This document shows positions 1 through 5,758 of a stretch of 9,656 bases of DNA, in pieces. The notes under the pieces were generated by a model. The model saw only the letters and a list, made by a program, of their open reading frames with translations, searched no databases and was not told the DNA's origin. The DNA is taken from assembly GCA_964419225.1 (NCBI GenBank), contig CAYQPF010000174.1, positions 1 to 9,656 on the forward strand. The letters are read 5' to 3'. The first letter of the stretch is position 1, and every line of letters begins with the position of its first letter. This DNA comes from CAYQPF01 sp964419225. GTDB taxonomy: Bacteria > Cloacimonadota > Cloacimonadia > Cloacimonadales > CAYQPF01. Position numbers and translations under genes: made by a program.

Positions 1-1
1 T

Positions 2-328
2 TATGTAAGAACTCTGCAGGTTATTGGTACTGGTTATTCTGCTGAAGTGGTCGGACCATGGTTAAAGCTTTTGGTCGGATTTTCACATGAAACTCTTTTA
101 CAGGTTCCCAAAGGAATCACAGTAGAAGCAGAAGCAGTTCCCAGAGGAAAAGGTTCCAAGCTGGGCATCCAGTCTTTGATTAGAGTTAAAGGTATAATGA
201 AAGAAGATGTTGGTAAATTTTCAGCTGAAATCAGAAAAGTAAGACCTCCTGAGAATTACAAAGGTAAAGGAATCCGTTATGAAAACGAATTCGTTAAAAT
301 CAAACCCGGTAAAGCCGGTGGTAAATAG
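2..328 (+). CDS. rplF: Large-subunit ribosomal protein L6, 3' part only
   Basis: This is the C-terminal 108 residues of ribosomal protein L6; the 5' end lies before the window. L6 binds 23S rRNA near the sarcin-ricin loop, where elongation factors dock. The open frame runs from base 2 to a TAG stop. The visible part has the second L6 domain: LQVIGTGYSAEV at its start, then VGKFSAEIRKVRPPENYKGKGIR, read here as VGKFSAEIRKV followed by RPPENYKGKGIRYE, the family signature that contacts rRNA. The GTG at base 47 is an internal valine codon, not the start. Between the PKGITVE segment and the VKGIMKEDVG segment this protein has roughly ten more residues than I recall for typical bacterial L6. rplR follows after 11 bases. 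The identification is secure; the insertion is judged from memory. Confidence 0.95.
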   Translation, partial: YVRTLQVIGTGYSAEVVGPWLKLLVGFSHETLLQVPKGITVEAEAVPRGKGSKLGIQSLIRVKGIMKEDVGKFSAEIRKVRPPENYKGKGIRYENEFVKIKPGKAGGK

Positions 329-339
329 GGGGTAAGCAG

Positions 340-708
340 ATGAAAAAGTCAATTACCAATGCAAAAGATCTTACAAGGGCAAGAAGAAGAGTCTCTATCC
401 GCAAGAAATTAAGCGGAACTTCGAAAAGACCAAGACTTGTTGTTTTCCGCAGTTTAAACAACATCTATGCCCAAATCATTGATGATGAATGTGGAAAGAC
501 TCTGGTCTCTATGTCCACCCTTGCCAAAGGTATAACAATAGAGGGTAGCAAGAAGACTGAGAAGAGCTTTGATGTTGGTTTTAAGTTAGGCCAAAAAGCT
601 ATCGAAGCTGGAATAACAGAAATTAGTTTTGACCGTGCCGGATACTTGTACCATGGCAGAGTAAAAGCTCTGGCTGATGGTGCAAGGAAAGCGGGCTTAG
701 TTTTCTAA
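340..708 (+). CDS. rplR: Large-subunit ribosomal protein L18
   Basis: L18 (122 residues) binds 5S rRNA with L5 and helps seat it in the central protuberance of the 50S subunit. The family pattern is complete: a basic N-terminal tail (RARRRVSIRKKL, about residues 13-24), the RPRLVVFRSLNNIYAQIIDD segment at about 30-49, and the C-terminal FDRAGYLYHGRVKALADGAR block at 97-116, ending in the usual AGLVF. Length is normal. The ATG is preceded by an A/G-rich stretch (AGGGGGTAAG). It sits between rplF and rpsE in the conserved spc order, with 11-base gaps on both sides, so co-transcription and probably translational coupling are expected. Confidence 0.97.
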   Translation: MKKSITNAKDLTRARRRVSIRKKLSGTSKRPRLVVFRSLNNIYAQIIDDECGKTLVSMSTLAKGITIEGSKKTEKSFDVGFKLGQKAIEAGITEISFDRAGYLYHGRVKALADGARKAGLVF

Positions 709-714
709 GGGAGG
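709..714 (+). promoter_or_regulatory. Ribosome binding site that fixes the TTG start of rpsE
   Basis: GGGAGG begins immediately after the rplR stop codon and ends five bases before TTG 720. The spacing supports TTG as the true start over the downstream ATGs at 732 and 747. Confidence 0.75.
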
Positions 715-719
715 CTAAC

Positions 720-1238
720 TTGAAGCAGCAAATGAAAAATAATAATATGAATGAATTTGAAGTAGAGAAAATCATAGATACGAACAGAGTGGCTAAGGTT
801 GTTAAGGGTGGTAGAAATTTCAGCTTTAACGCAATCGTAGTTGTCGGCGACAAGAATGGCAATATTGGTGTAGGTACCGGTAAGGCTAATGAAATCGTTG
901 ATGCGATCAGAAAAGCCAAAGAAAAAGCAATTAGAAACGTATTCACAGTTCCTGTAGTAAAGGGAACTATTCCTCATGAAATCTTAGGAAGATTTGGTGC
1001 CAGCAGAATAATGCTCAAACCTGCCAGCCAGGGTACAGGTATTATTGCAGGTGGTACAGCACGTGCCATCCTGGAAGCTGTCGGTATTGAAAACATCCTG
1101 ACAAAATCCATGGGATCCAACACGCCTGCTAATTTGGTGAAAGCCACAGTAGCTGGTCTTAAACAACTCAGAACAATTTCCGAAGTTGCAAAACTGAGAG
1201 GAAAAACTGTTGCTGAAATGACGGGTCAGGGGGAATAA
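720..1238 (+). CDS. rpsE: Small-subunit ribosomal protein S5
   Basis: S5 sits at the mRNA entry and decoding side of the 30S subunit and affects fidelity and helicase action. The 172-residue product has the N-terminal dsRBD-like domain (about 12-76), with the RVAKVVKGGRNFSF loop at 23-36 that is the spectinomycin-contact region, and the C-terminal domain (about 80-150) with PASQGTGIIAGGTARAILE at 101-119. Start choice: the TTG at 720 lies five bases after GGGAGG. Later in-frame ATGs at 732 and 747 lack a comparable site, although they would only trim a non-conserved tail (KQQMKNNNMN). The stop TAA shares its last base with the rpmD ATG. One of three TTG starts in this array. Confidence 0.96.
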   Translation: MKQQMKNNNMNEFEVEKIIDTNRVAKVVKGGRNFSFNAIVVVGDKNGNIGVGTGKANEIVDAIRKAKEKAIRNVFTVPVVKGTIPHEILGRFGASRIMLKPASQGTGIIAGGTARAILEAVGIENILTKSMGSNTPANLVKATVAGLKQLRTISEVAKLRGKTVAEMTGQGE

Positions 1239-1420
1239 TGAAAGTCAAAGTTACTCAGATCAAGAGTACAATCAGAACAAAAGAAGATCAGGTCAAAACA
1301 ATTGAAGCCCTTGGTTTAGGAAAAATCAACCGCTCAAAAGTACATCCTGACAATCCTGCAATTCGCGGAATGATTCAAAAAGTTATTCACCTTGTAAAAG
1401 TGGAAAATGTTGAGGAATAG
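1238..1420 (+). CDS. rpmD: Large-subunit ribosomal protein L30
   Basis: L30 is a small non-universal 50S protein that binds 23S rRNA. The 60-residue product matches the bacterial length and pattern: KVKVTQIKSTIRTKEDQVKT at the N-terminus (the L30 ferredoxin-like fold), then the conserved stretch ALGLGKINRSKVHPDNPAIRG read as ALGLGKINRSKV plus HPDNPAIRGMIQKV. The ATG overlaps the rpsE stop by one base (TAATG), a classic coupling arrangement, and CAGGGGG upstream serves as the binding site. The stop codon TAG lies inside a perfect 8-bp hairpin that extends into the gap before rplO. That gap, at 27 bases, is the longest inside the array. Confidence 0.96.
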   Translation: MKVKVTQIKSTIRTKEDQVKTIEALGLGKINRSKVHPDNPAIRGMIQKVIHLVKVENVEE

Positions 1421-1432
1421 CTCTGCTATTCC
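1414..1432 (+). other. Hairpin over the rpmD stop codon
   Basis: GGAATAGC (1414-1421) and GCTATTCC (1425-1432) are perfect reverse complements around a TCT loop, and the stem includes the rpmD stop codon at 1418-1420. A competing pairing is AGTGGAA (1399-1405) with TTCCACT (1429-1435); the two share bases and cannot form together. No T-run follows, so it is not a standard intrinsic terminator. The rplO ribosome binding site (AAGGAG, 1436-1441) starts four bases after the shorter hairpin. A regulatory role is inference only. Confidence 0.45.
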
Positions 1433-1447
1433 ACTAAGGAGATTAAG

Positions 1448-1900
1448 ATGCAACTTCATGATATTAGTAGACCTGATATAAAAAAAGGAAAGAAAAGATT
1501 AGGTAAAGGACATGGTTCAGGCCAGGGTAAACAAGCCGGTAAGGGTCACAAAGGCCAAAAAGCCAGATCCGGCGGTAATGTTGTGCCGTGGTTTGAAGGT
1601 GGTCAAATGCCTATCTTCAGAAGATTGCCTAAGAGAGGATTTACCAATATATTCCGTCAGGAATATAGAATCATTAATCTGGAAAGATTAGCAGACCTCT
1701 CTGAGACAGAATATGATATTAAAAAACTGGAAACTATGGGTTTAATCGGAAAGTCCAGTTCAAATGAAAATGCTCCTGTAAAGGTTTTGGCAAGTGGTTC
1801 TGCTGAATTCAAAAAAGCGATTACCATTAAAGTTAACGCCTTTTCTAAGAAAGCCAAGGAGATTATTGAGAGTAATGGTGGAAAGGCGGAGGTAGTATAA
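1448..1900 (+). CDS. rplO: Large-subunit ribosomal protein L15
   Basis: L15 (150 residues) is an assembly protein of the 50S subunit whose long basic arm threads through 23S rRNA. The Gly/Lys-rich arm is plain at about residues 12-43 (LGKGHGSGQGKQAGKGHKGQ), followed by the signature GGQMPIFRRLPKRGF at 51-65 and a globular C-terminal half. Length is typical. AAGGAG at 1436-1441 lies six bases before the ATG. Its last codons contain the ribosome binding site of secY, which starts one base after the rplO stop, so the two genes are almost certainly translationally coupled. Confidence 0.97.
   Translation: MQLHDISRPDIKKGKKRLGKGHGSGQGKQAGKGHKGQKARSGGNVVPWFEGGQMPIFRRLPKRGFTNIFRQEYRIINLERLADLSETEYDIKKLETMGLIGKSSSNENAPVKVLASGSAEFKKAITIKVNAFSKKAKEIIESNGGKAEVV
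1888..1893 (+). promoter_or_regulatory. Ribosome binding site for the TTG start of secY, inside rplO
   Basis: GGAGGT lies within the last codons of rplO, eight bases before TTG 1902. No ATG or GTG in the secY frame gives a better fit to the SecY N-terminus. Confidence 0.75.
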
Positions 1901-1901
1901 C

Positions 1902-3197
1902 TTGTTAGAGAGTATCAGTAATATATTCAAAGTTCCGGACCTGAAGAGAAAGATTCTCTTCACCACTCTAATCCTGGTAATCTATCGTATGGGTAGTTTT
2001 ATCCCGGTTCCCGGAATCAATACTGCTGCCCTAAGCGAGATGTTCAGTCAGGGTAGTGGAAATTTATTCGACTTGTTTGATCTATTTGTTGGCGGTAACT
2101 TATCACGTGCATCAGTTTTTGCCTTGGGTATCATGCCATATATTACTGCCTCCATCGTTATTCAACTCTTAGGTAGCATTATACCTTTCTTGGAAAAATT
2201 GAAGAAAGAAGGTGCTGAAGGTCAGAAAAAGATCAATCAATATACCAGATATGGTACAGTAATTATTTCTGCTTTTAACGCTGTAGGTATAGCTGCTTTC
2301 TTACAAAGTGCAGAAGGTGTTGTATATTTTCCAGGCGTATTCTTTACATTCACAACTGTAATTACCTTAGTCACAGGAACTATCATGATCATGTGGCTGG
2401 GTGAACAGATCACAGAATCAGGTATAGGAAATGGTATTTCCCTGATCATCTTTGCCGGTATTGTGGCAAGATATCCGGAAGGTTTCCTGAATATGTTCAC
2501 TATGATCAGTTCAGGCGATTTAAATATCCTGGTTGCTGCTCTTGTTTTAGTAGCAATGATTGCAGTTACAGCATCAGTGATTGTGGTTACAGAAGCGACA
2601 AGAAAGATTCCTGTACAATATGCTAAGCGAATAGTGGGGAGAAAAGTTTACGGCGGTCAAAGTACTAACATTCCATTGAGAGTTAATACAGCCGGCGTTA
2701 TTCCCATTATCTTTGCTCAGTCTGTAATTATGTTCCCCAGAACAATTGCCACATTCCTGCCGAACACTTGGTTTTCACAGGCAATCGTGGATAATTTTTC
2801 ACCGGGTGCATTAATTTATACAGTATTTTACGTAGCACTAATTGTATTCTTTGCTTATTTCTATACAGCGATTGTTCTCAATCCTACAGAAATGGCAGAG
2901 AATATGAAGAGATACGGCGGCTTTATTCCTGGAAGAAAACCAGGTAAAAAGACTGCCGAATATATTAATAATGTTCTTACCAGAATCACTCTGCCGGGTG
3001 CAGTGTTCTTTGCCTTCATCGCAGTTTTACCGGAAATATTGTCCAAATGGGCAAATCTTCCTTTCTATTTCGGCGGTACAGGTTTGATCATTGTTGTCGG
3101 TGTTGCTTTAGATACATTGCAACAGATTGAATCCCATTTAGTCATGAGACATTATGAAGGATTCATGAAAAAAGGTAAGCTTAGAGGAAGAAGATAA
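1902..3197 (+). CDS. secY: Protein translocase subunit SecY
   Basis: SecY is the ten-helix inner-membrane channel for Sec-dependent export and membrane insertion, working with SecE/SecG and SecA. The 431-residue product is of family length. Visible marks: NIFKVPDLKRKILFT at the N-terminus, GSFIPVPGIN (31-40), the first signature GIMPYITASIVIQLL (76-90), the cytosolic IPVQYAKRIVGRK loop (236-248), GGQSTNIPLRVNTAGVIPII (251-270), NPTEMAENMKRYGG (327-340) and the C5 loop FIPGRKPGKKT (341-351). The start is TTG 1902, eight bases after GGAGGT; the first residues MLESISNIFK match the normal SecY start. The key C5 arginine of E. coli SecY (R357) appears as lysine 346. The two exported proteins encoded downstream would be its clients. 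map follows after three bases; adk, usual between them in many bacteria, is absent. Confidence 0.98.
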   Translation: MLESISNIFKVPDLKRKILFTTLILVIYRMGSFIPVPGINTAALSEMFSQGSGNLFDLFDLFVGGNLSRASVFALGIMPYITASIVIQLLGSIIPFLEKLKKEGAEGQKKINQYTRYGTVIISAFNAVGIAAFLQSAEGVVYFPGVFFTFTTVITLVTGTIMIMWLGEQITESGIGNGISLIIFAGIVARYPEGFLNMFTMISSGDLNILVAALVLVAMIAVTASVIVVTEATRKIPVQYAKRIVGRKVYGGQSTNIPLRVNTAGVIPIIFAQSVIMFPRTIATFLPNTWFSQAIVDNFSPGALIYTVFYVALIVFFAYFYTAIVLNPTEMAENMKRYGGFIPGRKPGKKTAEYINNVLTRITLPGAVFFAFIAVLPEILSKWANLPFYFGGTGLIIVVGVALDTLQQIESHLVMRHYEGFMKKGKLRGRR

Positions 3198-3200
3198 TTA

Positions 3201-3959
3201 ATGTTGTATATTAAGAATGCTGAAGAAATAAAGATTATGAGAGAGAGTAATCGTATAGTGGCAGAATTGCTGATACGGATAGAATCTCTCATAAAACCTG
3301 GAGTTTCAACTTGGGAATTGGATCAGTTCGCCGAGGATTATATCCTTTCCCAAGGTGGAAAACCTGCTTTCAAAGGTTACCAGGTTGACGGACTTGCTCC
3401 GTACCCTTCGGCAATTTGTGCATCTGTTAACGATTGCATTGTCCACGGAATTCCCTCCAAAACAACTATTTTAAAAGAAGGCGATATCATCGGAATCGAT
3501 GTTGGAGTCAAGAAAAATGGTTTTTATGGTGATGCTGCCAAGACATACAAAGTAGGTTCGGTCAGTATTAAGGCTCAGCGGTTAATGGATATAACGTTAA
3601 AAGCACTTGACATAGGTATCAGTGTTGCAAAAAATGGTGCCAGAGTTGGAGACATAGCTTATGCAATTGGCTCCTTTGTTATGGATAATGGTCTTTTTGT
3701 AGCTGATAAATTAGCTGGTCATGGCGTAGGGAAAGAGTTGCATGAAGAACCTACTGTTCCAAATATTGGCTATAAGGGCAAAGGAATCCGCTTGAAAAAG
3801 GGGATGACCATTGCCATAGAACCCATGGTAAACGAGGGTACCAATAAAGTTAAAGAAATTGGTTGGGAATATTTTGTAGCAGACAACAGTTTGTCGGCAC
3901 ATTTTGAACATACAATTTTAATAACAGATGGTGACCCGGAATTACTAACAATTATTTAG
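3201..3959 (+). CDS. map: Methionine aminopeptidase, type I
   Basis: Type I methionine aminopeptidase removes the initiator methionine from new proteins in the cytoplasm, using a two-metal centre. The 252-residue product has the pita-bread fold pattern with all five metal ligands: D100 (IIGIDVGV), D111 (FYGDAAKTY), H174 (GHGVGKELHEEP), E207 (AIEPMV) and E236 (HFEHTIL). The substrate-side histidines H82 (IVHGIPS) and H181 are also present. No N-terminal zinc-finger or SH3 extension is seen, so it is the short bacterial form. The ATG follows the secY stop by three bases; the only candidate binding site is GAGGA at 3184-3188, rather far (12 bases) upstream, so reinitiation from secY is likely. 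Confidence 0.97.
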   Translation: MLYIKNAEEIKIMRESNRIVAELLIRIESLIKPGVSTWELDQFAEDYILSQGGKPAFKGYQVDGLAPYPSAICASVNDCIVHGIPSKTTILKEGDIIGIDVGVKKNGFYGDAAKTYKVGSVSIKAQRLMDITLKALDIGISVAKNGARVGDIAYAIGSFVMDNGLFVADKLAGHGVGKELHEEPTVPNIGYKGKGIRLKKGMTIAIEPMVNEGTNKVKEIGWEYFVADNSLSAHFEHTILITDGDPELLTII

Positions 3960-3966
3960 GTGGTAT

Positions 3967-4185
3967 ATGTCAAAAGCAGGTGTAATTGAAGTTGAAGGGA
4001 TTGTAAAAGAAGCATTACCTAATACAACTTTTAAAGTCGAGCTGGAAAATGGACACGAGATTCTGGCTCATAGTTCTGGTAAAATGAGAATGAATTATAT
4101 AAGAATTCTGCCCGGAGATAAGGTTAAATTGGAATTATCTCCTTATGATTTAAACCGGGGTAGAATAACTTATAGGTATAAATAA
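3967..4185 (+). CDS. infA: Translation initiation factor IF-1
   Basis: IF-1 blocks the ribosomal A site during initiation and helps IF-2 and IF-3. The 72-residue product is exactly the family length and is a single S1/OB-fold domain: VIEVEGIVKEALPNTTFKVE at the start, ENGHEILAHSSGKMRMNYIR in the middle and GDKVKLELSPYDLNRGRITYRYK at the end, read as LSPYDLNRGRITYRYK. Where I recall AHISGKMR in most relatives, this one has AHSSGKMR, a small change. AGGTGG overlaps the map stop codon and lies three bases before the ATG. Placement between map and rpmJ is the common arrangement in many phyla. Confidence 0.97.
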   Translation: MSKAGVIEVEGIVKEALPNTTFKVELENGHEILAHSSGKMRMNYIRILPGDKVKLELSPYDLNRGRITYRYK

Positions 4186-4194
4186 GGAGATGTA

Positions 4195-4311
4195 ATGAAG
4201 GTTAAATCATCAGTAAAAGTAATCTGCAAAGACTGCAGAATTATTAAAAGAAAAGGCACAATCAGAGTAATCTGCCCTGCTAATCCTAAGCACAAACAAA
4301 GACAGGGATAA
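4195..4311 (+). CDS. rpmJ: Large-subunit ribosomal protein L36, zinc-binding form
   Basis: L36 is the smallest 50S protein and stabilises 23S rRNA folding. The 38-residue frame reads MKVKSSVKVICKDCRIIKR and ends in NPKHKQRQG. The zinc ribbon is complete: C11, C14, C27 and H33, which makes this the zinc-containing (C+) type. AAGGAGA at 4183-4189 precedes the ATG by five bases. It lies between infA and rpsM, its canonical place. Bacteria with two L36 copies often swap a zinc-free paralog in under zinc shortage; no second copy is visible here. Confidence 0.96.
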   Translation: MKVKSSVKVICKDCRIIKRKGTIRVICPANPKHKQRQG

Positions 4312-4312
4312 T

Positions 4313-4320
4313 AAGGAGGA
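4313..4320 (+). promoter_or_regulatory. Ribosome binding site for the TTG start of rpsM
   Basis: AAGGAGGA begins two bases after the rpmJ stop and ends three bases before TTG 4324. It is one of the strongest binding sites in the window, which supports TTG as the start. Confidence 0.75.
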
Positions 4321-4323
4321 AGA

Positions 4324-4692
4324 TTGGCACATATAGCAGGAATTGAAATCCCTAAAAATAAAAGGGTTATAATCGGACTAACATACATTTATGGTATTGG
4401 CAGATCTATTTCAGGAGAAATCCTTAAGAAAGCTAATATCGATCAAAGTACAAAGGTTAAAGATCTTACTGTGGATGAAGAAAAATTACTGAGAAGTATT
4501 ATTCAAAATGAATATATAGTCGAAGGTGCTTTAAGAACTACGGTTGCTTTAAATATTAAAAGACTTATGGAGATCGGATCCTACAGAGGGCTTAGACACA
4601 AGAAAGGTCTTCCTGTAAGAGGTCAGAGAACCAGTACCAATGCCAGAACCAGAAAAGGTCCCCGTCCGGGTGCATTGAAGAAGAAGAAGTAG
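4324..4692 (+). CDS. rpsM: Small-subunit ribosomal protein S13
   Basis: S13 sits in the head of the 30S subunit, contacts the P-site tRNA and forms bridges to the 50S subunit. The 122-residue product has the normal start MAHIAGIEIPKNKRV, the helix-two-turn-helix region GLTYIYGIGRS (18-28), the signature GSYRGLRHKKGLPVRGQRT (85-103) and the basic tail TNARTRKGPRPGALKKKK. The start is TTG, directly followed by the conserved second residue alanine, so the conserved sequence itself fixes it. This opens the alpha-operon block (rpsM, rpsK, rpsD, rpoA, rplQ), here joined to the spc block with no sign of a separate promoter in the 12-base gap. Confidence 0.97.
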   Translation: MAHIAGIEIPKNKRVIIGLTYIYGIGRSISGEILKKANIDQSTKVKDLTVDEEKLLRSIIQNEYIVEGALRTTVALNIKRLMEIGSYRGLRHKKGLPVRGQRTSTNARTRKGPRPGALKKKK

Positions 4693-4703
4693 GGGAGGAG
4701 ACT

Positions 4704-5099
4704 ATGGCAAAAGCAAAAGTAACTAAAACCAAGAAAAAGAGAGTTCGTCTTTCTTATGATGAAGGAATAGCAACTATCCATTCCAGTTTTAACAACACTA
4801 TAGTTTCCATGTCAGACAAAGCCGGTAATGTGTTGGTTTGGTCGAGTGGTGGCAAGATAGGATATAAAGGCTCAAGAAAAAGTACTCCTTTTGCAGCACA
4901 GCTTGCTGGTGAAGAAGTGGCAAAGACAGCTAAAGAAATGGGTATTGAAAAATGCAAAGTTATTGTTAAGGGTCCTGGCGGTGGAAGAGAATCTGCTATC
5001 AGAGCAATTAATAATGCTGGTATCAGAGTTACAGTAATTAAAGATGCAACCCCCATTCCTCACAATGGTTGTCGTCCGCCTAAACAGAGAAGAATTTAA
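4704..5099 (+). CDS. rpsK: Small-subunit ribosomal protein S11
   Basis: S11 lines the platform of the 30S subunit near the mRNA exit and E site. The 131-residue product carries a lysine-rich N-terminus (AKAKVTKTKKKRVR), the core GIATIHSSFNNTIVSMSD (21-38), KGSRKSTPFAAQLAGE (55-70), VKGPGGGRESAIRA (88-101) and the C-terminal TPIPHNGCRPPKQRRI (116-131). All match the family and the length is typical. GGGGAGGAG between the rpsM stop and the ATG is a strong ribosome binding site. The gap to rpsD is 15 bases. Confidence 0.97.
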   Translation: MAKAKVTKTKKKRVRLSYDEGIATIHSSFNNTIVSMSDKAGNVLVWSSGGKIGYKGSRKSTPFAAQLAGEEVAKTAKEMGIEKCKVIVKGPGGGRESAIRAINNAGIRVTVIKDATPIPHNGCRPPKQRRI

Positions 5100-5114
5100 G
5101 GGAGGCATGAATCA

Positions 5115-5744
5115 ATGGCAAGATATACAGGACCAAATTGTAAATTATGCAGAAGAGAAGGAACTAAATTGTACCTTAAGGGTACCCGTTGTAACACTGG
5201 TAAATGTGCTCTCGAAAGAAGAAAATTTGCTCCAGGTCAACACGGACAAAGTTTCAGAAAGAAAGTAAGTGATTACGGTATCCATTTAAGAGAAAAGCAA
5301 AAAGCCAGAAGAATCTACGGTGTATTGGAAAGACAATTCCGTAAGTATTTCGGTCTTGCTGCTAAACAAGTGGGAATTACCGGTGATAACCTGATCAAAA
5401 TTTTAGAAAGAAGATTAGACAATGTGATTTTCCGCATGGGTTTTGCTCCTTCCAGAAATGCAGCCAGACAGATCATCCGTCATGGGCACATTCAGGTTAA
5501 TGATATAAAAGTTAATATTCCTTCTTTCCTCGTGAAAGAAAATAGTATTATAAAGATTAAAGAAAGTAGCAGAACAATGGTTTTAATTCAGGAAGCCATT
5601 GAAGCTTCAACTGATGTAGCAAAATATGAATGGTTATCTGTTAATAAAGATAATTATACCGGAACATTTGTCAGTATTCCTAATAGAGATCAAATACCTC
5701 TCGAAATAGATGACAGATTAATCGTAGAGTTCTACTCTAAATAA
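5115..5744 (+). CDS. rpsD: Small-subunit ribosomal protein S4, zinc-binding form
   Basis: S4 is a primary 16S rRNA binding protein that starts assembly of the 30S body; in E. coli it also represses the alpha operon. The 209-residue product has an N-terminal zinc knuckle with C9, C12, C26 and C31, the spacing I recall for Thermus S4, then the S4 RNA-binding domain (about 98-160; RLDNVIFRMGFAPSRNAARQ) and the usual IVEFYSK end. The ATG lies nine bases after GGGAGG. An out-of-frame ATG at 5107 is closer to that site but opens only a short meaningless frame. No S4-binding pseudoknot before rpsM could be recognised by eye. Confidence 0.97.
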   Translation: MARYTGPNCKLCRREGTKLYLKGTRCNTGKCALERRKFAPGQHGQSFRKKVSDYGIHLREKQKARRIYGVLERQFRKYFGLAAKQVGITGDNLIKILERRLDNVIFRMGFAPSRNAARQIIRHGHIQVNDIKVNIPSFLVKENSIIKIKESSRTMVLIQEAIEASTDVAKYEWLSVNKDNYTGTFVSIPNRDQIPLEIDDRLIVEFYSK

Positions 5745-5747
5745 GAA

Positions 5748-5752
5748 GAGGA
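5748..5752 (+). promoter_or_regulatory. Ribosome binding site that decides the rpoA start
   Basis: GAGGA lies six bases before ATG 5759 and directly abuts a TTG at 5753. The normal spacing favours the ATG and argues against the longer frame from the TTG. Confidence 0.65.
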
Positions 5753-5758
5753 TTGAAT

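Noticed and set aside
47..328. A 93-residue frame starting at GTG 47 as a complete gene
   Set aside because: The frame is open back to base 2 and the upstream residues (LQVIGTGYSAEV) match L6, so the GTG is an internal codon of truncated rplF.
623..977. Two minus-strand open frames opposite rpsE
   Set aside because: They lie over a well-conserved ribosomal gene, have no binding site and read as low-complexity shadow sequence.
5172..5187. GTACC/GGTAC inverted repeat inside rpsD
   Set aside because: The stem is only five base pairs, falls in the conserved zinc-knuckle coding region and is likely chance.
5107..5268. ATG at 5107 close to the GGGAGG site, opening another frame
   Set aside because: It overlaps the conserved start of S4 in a different frame and encodes only a short sequence without family resemblance.
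5753..5758. TTG 5753 as the rpoA start
   Set aside because: It directly abuts the GAGGA binding site, leaving no spacing; ATG 5759 has a normal six-base gap.
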